Assembly (NCBI GenBank): GCA_037127315.1
Contig: JBBBDQ010000191.1
Coordinates: forward strand, 14,638,501 to 14,702,500
From: Ascarosepion bandense
Taxonomy: Eukaryota > Mollusca > Cephalopoda > Sepiida > Sepiidae
Direction: 5' to 3'
Length of the DNA: 64,000 nucleotides
A program made the position numbers and the translations under genes. The notes under the pieces are model-generated. The model was not told the origin of the DNA, did no database searches, and worked only from the letters and a program-made list of their open reading frames with translations. Of this stretch, positions 30,992-41,490 are shown piece after piece (position 1 is the first letter of the stretch; every line of letters begins with the position of its first letter).

Positions 30992-31033
30992 CGCCTGAAG
31001 AGAGTCAATTTTAGACTCGAAACACGTGTAGCG
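30992..31033 (+). ncRNA. Hammerhead ribozyme motif, right arm
   Basis: Stem I CGC (30992-30994) pairs GCG (31031-31033). CTGAAGA (30995-31001) fits CTGANGA. Stem II GAGTC (31002-31006) and GACTC (31014-31018) pair perfectly across a seven-base loop. GAAA is at 31019-31022. Stem III is the self-complementary CACGTG (31023-31028), which has no loop and would need a dimer to form. UA at 31029-31030 is the cleavage-site dinucleotide. Dimer-dependent hammerheads with tiny stem III are known in Penelope-like elements. Confidence 0.65.
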
Positions 31034-31117
31034 CAAACCATGACAAATTAATACTCCATAACTTGTATGAATACCAAACAATAAATATATATTTTAAAGA
31101 AAACGTTCACGGCTTCT

Positions 31118-31148
<31 letters not shown>

Positions 31149-31535
31149 AAGGCAAGTGTGTGTGTCTGTTTATCTGCCCATATATCTGTATTTTTTTTTT
31201 AGCCCTTTTATTTTAGTTTTTGCTTCGGATTTGGCTCTAAGTAGGTATAATTGTAGTTCTTAGTCTCAGCCATGATACCATTTACTCAGAAAACTTATTT
31301 AGACTTCAAAATTCAGTTTACGACGAAAAACACTTATTTGATATCGATACCAGGAAATCAAAATTTTACTTACATCCATTCATTTTTTTCTTTCCGTCTA
31401 CGGTTTCGCTTTAACTGGAAACAACAATTGTTTTTTTAGTCTTTCGTGCCAACGTCCGAAAAGTCTGAGCTCCACGACCATGGATTAGTTTTAAAGCTTT
31501 CATTACATCCGAGCAACGCCAGGCTATACTGCTAG

Positions 31536-33290
31536 TATAGATATACTAGCGTTCAAACACTTGAGCCATCTTAGTAAATTACTTTCGTTAAATTTACCCT
31601 AAAATCGAGTGTTTAGTAGTATCCGTTTTTCTCTATATTTTATGGACCTCAAAGTCCAGAAAACAAGTTATTGTTTTTTGTTTATAGTGGATGATAGAGC
31701 ATCTTAAGTAAAATTGTCGCTTTTCAGCTCTTTTCTTAAGTTAAATTTTTTTTTTTTTTTTTGCTGTTGTATACCTCCCTATATACAGAAATGTTCTCAT
31801 CCTATTAACTACTTGGACACTATTAGTAGTAGAAAGAAGAGGGATGATACTTGATCCAAACTCTGTCTTGCTCAACTCTCGGATTCCGAGCGAAGAGGGA
31901 TCCAAAGGAGACTCTGCTGAATGGTAGTCTCGTTTGGGGGGGGGGGGACAGAGCCCGACACAGCCTTGAGCTGGATCTACGGGATATTTTTGGTTGAGCT
32001 TACGGGCTCAGTCTACACTATAACTACATTCGCCTTGGTTGGAAGGGGATAAATACCAAGAGCGATCATACTTGATCCAAGCTTTGTCTTTGCCACAAGA
32101 TGGGTCTACGGGGAATTTTTGCCTGAGCTTAAGCTCAGAGCCCCCACTTTAATTGATTTTGTTTCATTCGCCTTGGTGGGAAGGTGTTAAATACAGAGAG
32201 TGTTTATACTGACTAGCAGTTCACCTACTTCACGCAGTGTGCGAGTCTTGTACTTGTTGATATACTCTTATTCCCAACCTCCATTTTGGTGATTACTCAC
32301 GCAGTCACCTTTTAGAGTTACAACATTTGCAAAAGTTGTTTTATTTTTTTTCTAATTTCTGAAAGTACAAAATTTGAAGGTATGGACTTTGGCTGGCATA
32401 ATTGTCTTAATTGAATGTGTTATTGAATTGAAAATGATTAAGATTTTCTCACTATTTTTTTTATTTTATTTTCCCTGGTACTAATTCAAAAGATTTTAGA
32501 GATTCTGTGGAGCATTTCTTCCGTTCCGTTCCTACTCTTAATGGTTCAGTTATACAGAGATCAGAACTTTGTGCTGACTAGTCTTCCAAAAGTTGGACAT
32601 CTTCATCCACAAGAAATCTTTCTGTTACACTTGATGCACGCAAGGGACACCACTGTGCTGAAACATTTCTCCATCTTCAGAGTCTGGCAAAATATTAAAT
32701 TTAAAGATTAAAAGATTAAAGATTAAACTAATCTAATTTTTCTGTTTAGGTTTCGATCAGCTGTTATCAATTTTTTTTCTAACAACGCTTTTGATACAAA
32801 CACATTAACAAGTCCACCATCAAATTTTACCATCTTTGTACAGTATATTGTATTGTTTCTCTCTTCCACTGGTCTCTGTACATATTCACTCGCATTAGAA
32901 TATAACTATTAAAAAAAATTTTTTTTTTCACTTTCCAGTTATATAAACGTCATTATTACTGTTTGAACATTTCTCGAAATTTTAATATCCTTAAAATTCT
33001 TTATTTTCCTAACCTCAGTAGATCATTTTAATTTTTTTTTATATTTTACCTGTCTGAAGATCATGTGACAGAAGATTCATTTTATGGACAAACCTCCGTC
33101 TAGGGTTAAAACATATTCCTTGGGAATACTTTGCCATAACGAAATCATCGTGTCGAATTTGGCACCTCACAAATTTGATAGTTAAGAAAATATGAAGCTG
33201 AAAATTAGTACACCTACAATTTTCTATGGAAAATAAACAATTCTTGGTTGAGTTCTATTTTTATTTGAAATAGTTTAGGTGATGTGGACT
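31536..33290. other. Unassigned region with a ~125-bp imperfect tandem duplication
   Basis: Sequence near 31965-32085 (GGTCTACGGG-like, TGAGCTTA, ATTCGCCTTGGT) recurs at about 32095-32210, giving an imperfect tandem duplication. A run of 13 G's lies near 31936. At 32213-32245 the minus strand ends in GCACACTGCGTG, then AACTGCTAGT, resembling a Helitron 3' end (hairpin then CTAG-T), but no matching 5' end was found. The rest (32250-33290) is AT-rich with nothing recognised. Confidence 0.4.
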
Positions 33291-33300
33291 CTTAAAATGT

Positions 33301-33960
33301 GTGAGTAAAACCTCATTGAGGAGTCCAAATTGCCAATTACATGCCGGGGATACTAAATTCAAGCACGTAAAGAAAGTTAAATACCTGGGAAGTGTTCTAA
33401 GAGAGGGCAAAAAGTGCTACACTGAGATCCGATGGGGTATTGGAATGGCCAAGGGCGCAATCCAGAAGTTAAGCAAAGAATTGAGAGATAAGAAAATTTT
33501 GTTGAAAACAAAGAATAGTGAACTTTTGCGTGATATGTCCTCTTATATGGCAACGAATGCTAGACAATCTCCTTAAAGATGAAGGAAATACTCGAAGCAA
33601 CAGAAATGTGGTTCTACAGAAGGATGCTGAGGATACCATGGACCAAACATGTGAGCAACAAGATTTTTGAGAGAATGGAAAGAAAAAAGAAACTTGTACT
33701 TAGCAAAAGAAAGAGACAGTTTAAATTTCTGGGACACGTGATGAGGAAGGAGGGCTTGAAAAATCTGAAACTTTCGGGACAGAGGGTTAGGAAAAGTAGG
33801 GCGTGACATACTTGATGGGCTTAGGTAATTGAATGGTAGAGCAGGGTTTGGGAGAAATATCAAGACAAAAATATATTAAAAGCTACAAGGGACATCGGGA
33901 TATAGCGAGCCATAATCACCTACGTCCTGAAGGGACACGGCACATAAAAGAAGAAAGAAG
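33301..33960 (+). mobile_element. LINE-B (RTE/BovB-like) 3' part
   Basis: The first frame (33301-33576) reads FKHVKKVKYLGSVLREG, then GIGMAKGAIQKLSKELRD and KILLKTK. A second frame (33579-33806) reads ATEMWFYRRMLRIPWTKHVS, then GHVMRKEGL. A stop then truncates the frame, and the 3' end is CCTGAAGGGACACGG followed by an AGAAGAAAGAAG tail. These are the connector and C-terminal regions of an RTE-like enzyme. The RT core is missing by 5' truncation. Confidence 0.85.
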
Positions 33961-34257
33961 ATATATTAGCTGTGAGAACTAAACTGTTTTATTCGAATGG
34001 CTGTAGCTGGGTAAACACAGAAAGAATTTATTCTTATGCGAATTGTTAAAAAATTATTATTTTATAAGCATATTAAAAAAATTATACACACTTTAAAATA
34101 CTGTCTCATTTGGAGAAAGATATTTAACGCAGTTATTTTATTAAATAGTCTTAAGTACTTGTGTGACACTATTTAGCGCTGGTAAATGGAAAAAAAAAAG
34201 GCTGGCCAAGTAAGAAAACAATAAAAACATGAACAGTTTATATACAATTTTAGATGT
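33961..34257. other. No recognisable feature
   Basis: AT-rich spacer between LINE-B and SINE-1. Nothing recognised. Confidence 0.5.
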
Positions 34258-34495
34258 AGATATCGGCATTCACCTACACGCAAATACCCTTAGGAAAGGT
34301 ATGAATCTGTCTCTTCTCCCTTCGGCTATCGGTTAAATAGCAGCACAGATTTAATTTTCTAGTCTTCTATAGCAACCAGTTTACTGCAGAATGTATTGGC
34401 AACCTATTGCCAGAAAATCTTCTGCCCAATCAGTCATGTCTCTTTCGAGACATGATTTTTCCAAGCGTTTAAGGCACTTAACTGACTGAGTAGAA
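34258..34495 (+). mobile_element. SINE-1 with internally deleted head
   Basis: GATATCGGCATTCACCTAC at 34260 joins the end of the A box directly to the body, so the B box is lost. The 3' part is normal, with GCAACCAGTTTACTGCAG, GAGACATGA and GCACTTAACTGACTGA. Confidence 0.7.
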
Positions 34496-34527
34496 AAGAC
34501 GACAGAAATGTCTCCTTTTATTCTGAA

Positions 34528-35023
34528 CTAGCAGTATAACCCGGCGTTGCTCGGGTGTAATGAAAGCTTTAAAACTAATCCATGGTCCTGGAGCTCAGAC
34601 TCAGCATAAAGAATATTTGTGAAGTTTAGTGAGAATCGGATAAAAATTGTGGATTTGTATAAAGGACATACAGACAGATAAACAGACACACACACAAACA
34701 TCTTGCCTTTTATATATATATATGATCAATTTTCTGCACTATTGTAAGAACTGCAACCTTGAAACTTCTGAATATCGTTTCTTATGTCTTTGACTATGAG
34801 TGTATCAAATTTGATTAAAATCGGACAACTTCTATAAGCCGATTTTTTCAATTATCGATTTTCGATATTTATCGGGGGTACCTCGACACAAAATCTAGCT
34901 AAGAGCACTTGCATACGCTTATAGTACAACTGTAAATTTTTAAGAAAATCGGTTCAGCCGTTTCGGAGTCTATAGGTAACGGATACTCACACAGACAAAG
35001 TTCCATTTATAAATAAGTTTAGA
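34528..35023 (-). mobile_element. H2: Helitron-like element
   Basis: On the minus strand from TCTAAACTTATTTATAAATG (5', near 35023) to CGGGTTATACTGCTAG (3', 34528). It has the family 5' block (CCGTTTCGGAGTC complement), a (TA)n tract at about 34711-34724, and a shortened 3' block with different interior sequence (34600-34690). About 496 bp, against 694 bp for H3. Confidence 0.75.
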
Positions 35024-35289
35024 TAGATTTTGATTTAGATAGATAAGAATGGAGAGAAAAAAGGAAATTGAGCACAAACAAAAGTGGTGCAAGTTCTTTA
35101 TTTCAAATCGTCGACAATTCTGAAAGGGCAGCTCCTCCTCTCTCACGACCTGTTCCTGATTACGTGATTCCACAACATATCATATCCCCTCACCATATTA
35201 TCATAGATGAGAGACGCGTATTTGATCTTAACTGCCATAACAATTTTTTTGTCAGGCTACGTTGCTGAATTTTTAACAAATTTATTAGA
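35024..35289. other. No recognisable feature
   Basis: Unassigned sequence between H2 and a LINE-B fragment. Short frames match nothing I know. Confidence 0.5.
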
Positions 35290-35890
35290 TAGATCTTTTT
35301 CTATGTGCCGTGTCCCTTCAGGACGTAGGAGACCATGGCCTTCTCCACCTTCCTATGCCTTGTCGCTTTTAATACCCCTTCTTCTGTTATCCGACTCAAT
35401 CCCCGTTGTATCATTCATCTGCTCAAGTCCATCAAGTCTGTCATGGGTTGTATTCCCTTGTTTCGCTTCCCCACTATCCCGTCCCATGGGCATCAGGTTT
35501 GTCTAGCCCTCCTTTATCACTACATGTTCCAAAAACGTCAGTTGTCGTTTCCTGGTGTTAAGTATTTGTTTTCTTCTTGTGACCATCCTCTCCCAAACCT
35601 TGTCGATGCTCACGTGCTCAATCCATGATATGCACAGCATCCTTCTGTCGAACCACATTTCAGTTGCTTCAAGTTTTTTCTTCATCTTTGATAAGACTGT
35701 CCAGAATTCGCTACCATATTGAACGACGGACATCAGAACAATCCAGCATTCTCTTCCTTGTTTTCAGTGAAATGCTTCTGTCTCCCAATATTCTACTCAG
35801 CTTCTGGAATGCACCCTTAGCCATGCCAATACGCCTTCAGATCTCCGTATTGCACTTATCATCTTCCGTTAGGATAATTTACAGGTATTT
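35290..35890 (-). mobile_element. LINE-B (RTE/BovB-like), minus strand
   Basis: The minus-strand frame at 35733-35503 reads MSVVQYGSEFW, LEATEMWFDRRMLCISWIEH and LTFLEHVVIKEG, the C-terminal RTE-like signature, with stops between. 3' end near 35300 (CGTGTCCCTTCAGGACGTAGG complement). The 5' end near 35890 still shows remnants of YLG and GMAK. Confidence 0.8.
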
Positions 35891-35997
35891 AAAATAGATA
35901 GGCAATCAATAATTGACAGATTTTGTATTTCCTCTTAATATATTGAAATAGACAATAGCAATTCAATCAGTTAATTACCATACGTAATAAACGCTTC

Positions 35998-36250
35998 GAT
36001 CTCTTTCGATTTATGACTAACTAGGAAAAGATTTTCCCGCAGTAAGTTGTCATTTCTTTCTGTAGTAGACTGGTTGTTAACCAAGGCTAAAGAATCTAAT
36101 CTCTCTGGCTATTTAACCCATACCTAGATGGAGAAGAGATGGATTTATACCTTTTCCAAGGGTATTAGCACGTAAGTGAATGCAACGAATTCAAATGGAA
36201 TTCGAACTCGGCTCCCCGATTTTTCATTACAAGCCGATATCCATTGCAAC
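35998..36250 (-). mobile_element. SINE-1, minus strand
   Basis: Head near 36245 with TTGCAATGGATATCGGC-like A box and GAGTTCGAATTC, body with ACCAGTCTACTACAG, and a degenerate 3' end near 35998. Complete except for the last ~40 bases. Confidence 0.75.
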
Positions 36251-36365
36251 AATGAACACAATTACACAATTTAATTTATAGACAATTTACATGTCTCTTT
36301 TTCATACACACACCAAAAATACGAACATATATGGAAAACAAATTACATTGTTGTACACGGCTATA

Positions 36366-36369
36366 TCCA

Positions 36370-36395
<26 letters not shown>
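36366..36395. repeat. (TA)n microsatellite
   Basis: TA run in unassigned sequence 36251-36499. Confidence 0.85.
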
Positions 36396-36400
<5 letters not shown>

Positions 36401-36499
36401 ATTTGTACACGCATATAACTACGCACGCATACAAGCCCATACTGTTATATTCATATGCGTGTATTAATATATGTATAACTACGCAAAAAGGCAGACACA

Positions 36500-36815
36500 T
36501 ATATCTTTCGTAAGGAAAAATTGGAACAAGAAAAAGTGTACTTATAATCAGAAAGCGACAGCTTAAATATATGGGACACAGAATGGGGAAAGATAGCCAA
36601 GAGAATTTAACACTCACAGGGCATATTACAGCTAAATAGAATATGTGGAAACAGTGAGAAGCCTCCCTAATGAGTTTGTGTGGACGGATGGCAGAGAAAG
36701 TACAATAATGAATGGTAAAGAGTGAAAACTATTTAAAGCAATAAAATATGTGTAGTTGTGGAGAGTTATGATCGCCTACGTCCTGAAAGGACTTGACACA
36801 TAAGAACTAGATATA
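36500..36815 (+). mobile_element. LINE-B 3' fragment, diverged
   Basis: Plus-strand remnants of the region normally reading RKRQLKFLGHVMRKEGLENL, here TATGGGACACAGAATGGGG, and the 3' ending CGCCTACGTCCTGAAAGGAC. Many changes; an old copy. Confidence 0.65.
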
Positions 36816-36850
36816 CGCATACATATACTGAAATGCATACATAAGCAAAT

Positions 36851-37160
36851 ATATGGTTATGTCTTGAAGGTTGTTACAATGCGTTTAGTAAAATAAAGGA
36901 AGGTAAAGAAGTTTTTGGGTATTAACTATTTATTAAACATTAATATTTCGAGATCAAAATCTCATCTTCAGAATGGCAGAGAAGCGTGTGCCTGTCTGAG
37001 TGAGTGAGTGCCTTTCAAGTCAAACTCTCCTCTACCATTCTGAAGATGAGATTTTGATCTCGAAAATATTAATTTATAATAAATAGGTAATACCCAAAAA
37101 CTTCTTTACCTTTTATTTTACTAAACGCATTGTGACAGCCTTCAAGACCTAACCATATAT
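36851..37160. repeat. Long palindrome, ~125-bp arms
   Basis: Left arm from ATATGGTTATGTCTTGAAGG at 36851 to about 36979. Right arm from about 37026 to 37160, ending AACCATATAT. Arms meet over ~45 bases. Each arm contains CTGAAGATGAGATTTTG then ATCTCGAAA. This has a hammerhead-like order (CTGANGA, stem GAGAT/ATCTC, GAAA, flanking CATT/AATG), but with one extra base before stem II and almost no stem III, so ribozyme activity is doubtful. Confidence 0.85.
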
Positions 37161-37449
37161 CTAATATACACAATGCTTCAAGCAAATTACAAAACTTTAC
37201 CATCCCTACACATAAGCAAATATCTTAACCAATAAAATTACATTCACATGCGTTTACATACACAAAACACTTACATCTTTAGATTTTAAAATTTAGTGTA
37301 GACATGCGTACACATCTGTTTGTGACTAGTTTATTATTTTTTTTAAATTTAAAGCCGAAATATATTTTGGATTCAAAGAATCATACTTCTATGCGAGTAA
37401 ATATTGCAGTTACAATTTTTGGGAGGAATAACAATCATTTTTTTTTTTT

Positions 37450-37615
37450 TTTCAGATATAATTCCTACTATTTAACCCAAACATGAGGAAAGGAGATAGA
37501 CTCATATCTTTCCCAAGTGTATTTTGTGAGTATGTGTATGTAAAGAATCCGACTGGAATTCAAACCTAACTCTCAAAATCTTCATTTAGAGCTGCCATTT
37601 ATTACTCCAGCCGCA
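37450..37615 (-). mobile_element. SINE-1 fragment, decayed
   Basis: Minus-strand body and head remnants (TATTTAACCC, TCTTTCCCAAG, GACTGGAATTCAAAC). The A box is degenerate and the 3' third is missing. Confidence 0.5.
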
Positions 37616-38280
37616 CATCCACGTACACATCTGTCGATAGATACACACTTATAAATACTCATAGGCATATGTATGCACACAAATAGACAAAATTACGCGT
37701 CCAGAGATGTTTGTCTTATTTTGATTTAAAGACAACAGCACGCATAGAAACACACACACACACACACACACATTCAACTGTTCAGAACTAATTATGCACA
37801 CAAGTCTATGCGATCAAATAACTTTGTTCGCCGCTCACAAAACCCCAAAGAGTTAAGCACAAATGAATAAATATGGAAAGTGAAAGGCAAAACAAACATT
37901 TGCGCATGTGTGATTTTGTTGCCAACGTTTAAAAGAATTAGCGACGCGATCACATCCCTCGTGCGCTCACGTCGCCTCCACGAAGGGTCAGCGGCTAACA
38001 AACCTTCATTTACGAATTCGCCATTTTCTAACATGCACGCTGATTGAACCGAATGGGCAATTTTCACTGTCACGTGGTACCACCTCAGTTCTCGTCGTTG
38101 GCGATTAAATAGATCCGAGAGGATGACGAAGAAGTGGCGGTAAGGGAAAGCTGAAGATTTGTCAGATGAGATCAGCTTCCAAGTAGAAGAATCAGAAAAG
38201 AAAGAAGGAAAAAAATAAAAGAAAGGGAGCTGATGGGAAAGAAAGAGCATAGAAGAAAATAAAAATAATAGTAATAATAA
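37616..38280. other. No recognised gene; one 152-codon ORF on the minus strand
   Basis: (CA)n at about 37752-37772. The minus-strand frame 38250-37792 (152 residues) is one of the longest not explained by a repeat. It begins with a Phe/Ser-rich stretch that comes from polypurine DNA, and its middle (HSVQSACMLENGEFVNEG) matches nothing I know. The base composition at 37900-38110 is less AT-biased than the surroundings. I would not call it a gene. Confidence 0.3.
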
Positions 38281-38564
38281 TAATAATATGATAAAGAAGG
38301 AAGAAGCATAGAAAGTTAGAAATGTGTGGAGAAAAGAGCGTTAAAGTAGAAAAATAAATGATGATAGAAGAGAGATAAAGAGAAGATTTTAAAATCTGAT
38401 GCGATCAGCTTGAAGTACAAAAAAGAAAGCGAACTAGAAAAGAAAGTAAAAAAACGAAAGAAATTGGTGATAGAAGAAACATAAAGAGAAGATTTTAAAA
38501 TCTAGTGCGATCAGCTTGAAGAAAAAAGAACTTATAGTCTAAGAACAATGAAGGAAAGTGTCAG
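38281..38564. repeat. Purine-rich minisatellite, decayed left part
   Basis: GAAGAAAGAGAAAG-like sequence with a repeated phrase AGATTTTAAAATCT followed by GCGATCAGCTTGAAG at about 38380 and 38495. Similar phrases occur on the far side of the LINE-A insertion (41560-41830). The LINE-A copy at 38565-40083 probably landed in a longer purine-rich array. Confidence 0.6.
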
Positions 38565-38873
38565 ATAACCTGGAATGATTATATTGAATTCATTTCTAGG
38601 TTTACTGCTAAGAAAGTTGAATCACTGTGTCGTATTAGACAATGTTTATCTACATACATATTTATAAGTCTACCATTCGTTCCTGCTTCAAATATTGTTG
38701 CTACATATGGCATGGGGTTCCTGATATATATTTAGAGAATATCGGTAATATCCAAGTAAGAATCTGTAATATTATTGGTCTTAACCTGGCATCTCTGCTT
38801 TGGTCACCACCTTTTCTGAGCCTTTTCTATAAATACTTTCATGATAATTGTTCTGGGGGTGCTTTCTTCCATT

Positions 38874-39166
38874 TATTCAGTTAAGTGCCATACGTGAAAC
38901 ACGCTTCGGCGATCATGTCTCGAAAATGACTGACAGAAGATTATCCCGCAGTAGGTTACCATTGCTTTCTGCGGTAGACTGGTTGCCAGCCAAGGCTATA
39001 GAACCCAGTCTGTCCTGTTATTTAACGCGTAACTGGAGGGAAGAGACGGATTAATTCCTTTTCCAAGGGTATTTGCGCGTAAATGAATGCAAGGAATTCA
39101 ACTGGAATTCGAACTCGTCGCCCCGATTAGCCATTTCGAGTCGATATCCACTGCACCTACAACGCA
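38874..39166 (-). mobile_element. SINE-1 inserted in LINE-A, with target duplication
   Basis: Full-length minus-strand SINE-1, from the 3' tail TTCAGTTAAGTGCCATACG to the head near 39160. CTTCCATT occurs on both sides (38866-38873 and 39167-39174), an eight-base target duplication. Confidence 0.8.
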
Positions 39167-39503
39167 CTTCCATTACGGTTAGATGTTTAAAACTGTTGTT
39201 TTTATTCTCTCCCCACTACATACATAAATTATATATATGCGGACTAGTTCATAGAGATTTTAAGTTATATGGTGGATGTCGTAAGAATGGTAGAAACAAT
39301 GTGTTGTTTTGGTGTAAGGAATCCTGTCGTAGCTAAGTAATTGTGGCTACCTAAGTTTAATTATAAGATAGAAGAAGACAAGTCTTCATTATCCCCCCTT
39401 TTTTTTTGGCCTTGTGAGACATTTTTGTATCTTTACAAAATAAACATTACTTTCTCCCATGGTACTTAGATTTTATGAATTTAAGCGCTGTACTAGATTG
39501 TCA

Positions 39504-39779
39504 GTCAGTTAAGTGCCATACGTGAAACACGCTTCGGTGAATGACTGACTGGGCAGAAGATTATCCCGCAGTAGGTTGCCATTGCATTCTGCGGTAGACT
39601 GGTTGCCAGCCAAGGCTATAGAACCCAATCTGTCCTGTTATTTAACCCATAACTGGAAGGAAGAGACGGATTAATACCTTTCCCAAGCAATGACAACCTA
39701 CTGTTCTTCTAATCTTCTGCCTAGTCAGTCATTTTGGGACGTGACCGCCCAAGCGTGTATTACGTATGGCATTTAACTG
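39504..39779. mobile_element. SINE-1 inverted dimer with 12-bp target duplication
   Basis: 39504-39688 is a minus-strand SINE-1 3' part. 39689-39779 is a plus-strand SINE-1 3' part. Both tails point outward and both tRNA heads are missing. The pair is bounded by ACTAGATTGTCA at 39492-39503 and 39780-39791, a perfect 12-base target duplication. It was therefore inserted as one unit. Confidence 0.8.
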
Positions 39780-40085
39780 ACTAGATTGTCAACAATCATT
39801 TTACAACTGAATTGGGTAGGTGTAACCGTAAGTTCTTTGCTAACAGTTTCTTCTCTCGTACTTCTTAACTGTGGAACACTCTTCCGGTTTTGTATTTTTT
39901 GAACTGACTTTGATCTTCAAAATTTTAAATGCAATGTCAATCGTTATCTTATGTCTTCTTGATTCCCATTTATTTTTCCGCTCTTTACTAATGTTTATTT
40001 GTTCTTATTCTTTCACACTCGGTAGGCTATTGTATTTTAGTGACGTTACTGACTTTCTCGTGGTGAAATGATAAAAAAAAAATCT

Positions 40086-41490
40086 TCAAGTAGAAGAAAG
40101 AGAAAGACAAATAAAAAGGAAGAGGTGATGCAAAAAAGAGCGTAAAAGAAGTGGCAGAAGAAAGGAAAGCCTAAGCGTCAGAGTAGAAGAAAGAGAAAGA
40201 AAAATAAAAAGGAAGAGGTGATGCAAAAAAGAGCGTGAAAGAAGTGGCAGAAGAAAGGAAAGCCTAAGCGCCAGAGTAGAAGAAAGAGAAAGAAAAATAA
40301 AAAGGAAGAGGTGATGCAAAAAAGAGCGTGAAAGAAGTGGCAGAAGAAAGGAAAGCCTAAGCGTCAGAGTAGAAGAAAGAGAAAGAAAAATAAAAAGGAA
40401 GAGGTGATGCAAAAAAGAGCGTAAAAGAAGTGGCAGAAGAAAGGAAAGCCTAAGCGCCAGAGTAGAAGAAAGAGAAAGAAAAATAAAAAGGAAGAGGTGA
40501 TGCAAAAAAGAGTGTAAAAGAAGTGGCAGAAGAAAGAAAGCCTAAGCGTCAGAGTAGATTAAAGAGAAAGAAAAATAAAAAGGAAGAGGTGATGCAAAAA
40601 AGAGCGTAAAAGAAGTGACAGAAGAAAGGAAAGCCTAAGCGTCAGAGTAGAAGAAAAAGAAAGAAAAATAAAAAGGAAGAGGTGATGCAAAAAAGAGCGT
40701 AAAAGAAGTGGCAGAAGAAAGGAAAGCCTAAGCGTCAGAGTAGAAGAAAGAGAAAGAAAAATAAAAAGGAAGAGGTGATGCAAAAAAGAGCGTAAAAGAA
40801 GTGGCAGAAGAAAGGAAAGCCTAAGCGTCAGAGTAGAAGAAAGAGAAAGAAAAATAAAAAGGAAGAGGTGATGCAAAAAAGAGCGTAAAAGAAGTGGCAG
40901 AAGAAAGGAAAGCCTTAGCGTCAGAGTAGAAGAAAGAGAAAGAAAAATAAAAAGGAAGAGGTGATGCAAAAAAGAGCGTAAAAGAAGTGGCAGAAGAAAG
41001 GAAAGCCTAAGCGTCAGAGTAGAAGAAAAAGAAAGAAAAATAAAAAGGAAGAGGTGATGCAAAAAAGAGCGTAAAAGAAGTGACAGAAGAAAGGAAAGCC
41101 TAAGCGTCAGAGTAGAAGAAAAAGAAAGAAAAATAAAAAGGAAGAGGTGATGCAAAAAAGAGCGTAAAAGAAGTGGCAGAAGAAAGGAAAGCCTAAGCGT
41201 CAGAGTAGAAGAAAAAGAAAGAAAAATAAAAAGGAAGAGGTGATGCAAAAAAGAGCGTAAAAGAAGTGACAGAAGAAAGGAAAGCCTAAGCGTCAGAGTA
41301 GAAGAAAAAGAAAGAAAAATAAAAAGGAAGAGGTGATGCAAAAAAGAGCGTAAAAGAAGTGGCAGAAGAAAGGAAAGCCTAAGCGTCAGAGTAGAAGAAA
41401 GAGAAAGAAAAATAAAAAGGAAGAGGTGATGCAAAAAAGAGCGTAAAAGAAGTGGCAGAAGAAAGGAAAGCCTAAGCGTCAGAGTAAGAA
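40086..41490. repeat. 93-bp purine-rich minisatellite, about 15 copies
   Basis: Unit contains AGGAAGAGGTGATGCAAAAA, then GAGCGTAAAAGAAGTGGCAG and GGAAAGCCTAAGCGTCAGAG. Units differ at a few sites (GAAAGAGAAAG or GAAAAAGAAAG; GTGGCAG or GTGACAG), with the variants alternating in the right half, which suggests higher-order duplication. Because 93 is a multiple of three, a minus-strand frame stays open for 291 codons (41434-40559) and 139 codons (40505-40086). The encoded Leu/Phe repeat is an artefact. The array directly follows the LINE-A poly-A. Confidence 0.95.

Larger units (their letters stand above)
30806..31128. repeat. Long palindrome with hammerhead cores, inserted in H1
   Basis: Arms 30806-30950 and 30985-31128 are near-perfect inverted copies starting AAAGTGTGAGAAGCCGTGAA and meeting over about 34 bases. 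It lies at the (TA)n site of the Helitron-like element and is followed by (TA)n (31129-31149). Each arm contains a complete hammerhead-like motif. Confidence 0.9.
30443..31535 (+). mobile_element. H1: Helitron-like non-autonomous element, interrupted
   Basis: Starts TCTAAACTT preceded by A and ends GCTATACTGCTAG followed by T, the A/T insertion context and TC...CTAG ends of Helitrons. A weak GC-rich hairpin (GAGCAACGCC) sits about 10 bases before the 3' end. The 5' part has CCTATAGACTCCGAAACG and the 3' part CTCAGCCATGATACCATTT. The same parts are in H2 (34528), H3 (57002) and H4 (62821). H1 alone has a palindrome (30806-31128) where the others have only (TA)n. No Rep/helicase ORF is present. 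Confidence 0.75.
38565..40083 (+). mobile_element. LINE-A 3' part with two SINE-1 insertions
   Basis: Plus-strand C-terminal remnants: WNDYIEFISRFTAKKVESLC (frame-broken), IYKSTIRSCFKYCCYIWHG (38642-38880), then after the insertions PRYLDFMNLS-like sequence and the tail TCGTGGTGAAATGATAAAA. SINE-1 copies sit at 38874-39166 and 39504-39779. Bases 39175-39440 are an unassigned insert or diverged segment containing CAAAATAAACATTACTTTC. Confidence 0.75.

Noticed and set aside
32213..32245. Second Helitron family 3' end on the minus strand
   Set aside because: The hairpin and CTAG-T end look right, but no 5' partner or second copy is visible in the window.
37792..38250. 152-codon minus-strand ORF as a host gene
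   Set aside because: The first third is a polypurine artefact and the rest has no recognisable motif, signal or splice context.
40559..41434. 291-codon minus-strand ORF with Leu/Phe-rich 31-residue repeats
   Set aside because: It is the 93-bp minisatellite read in a frame kept open because 93 is divisible by three. No start context, conservation or domain supports a protein.
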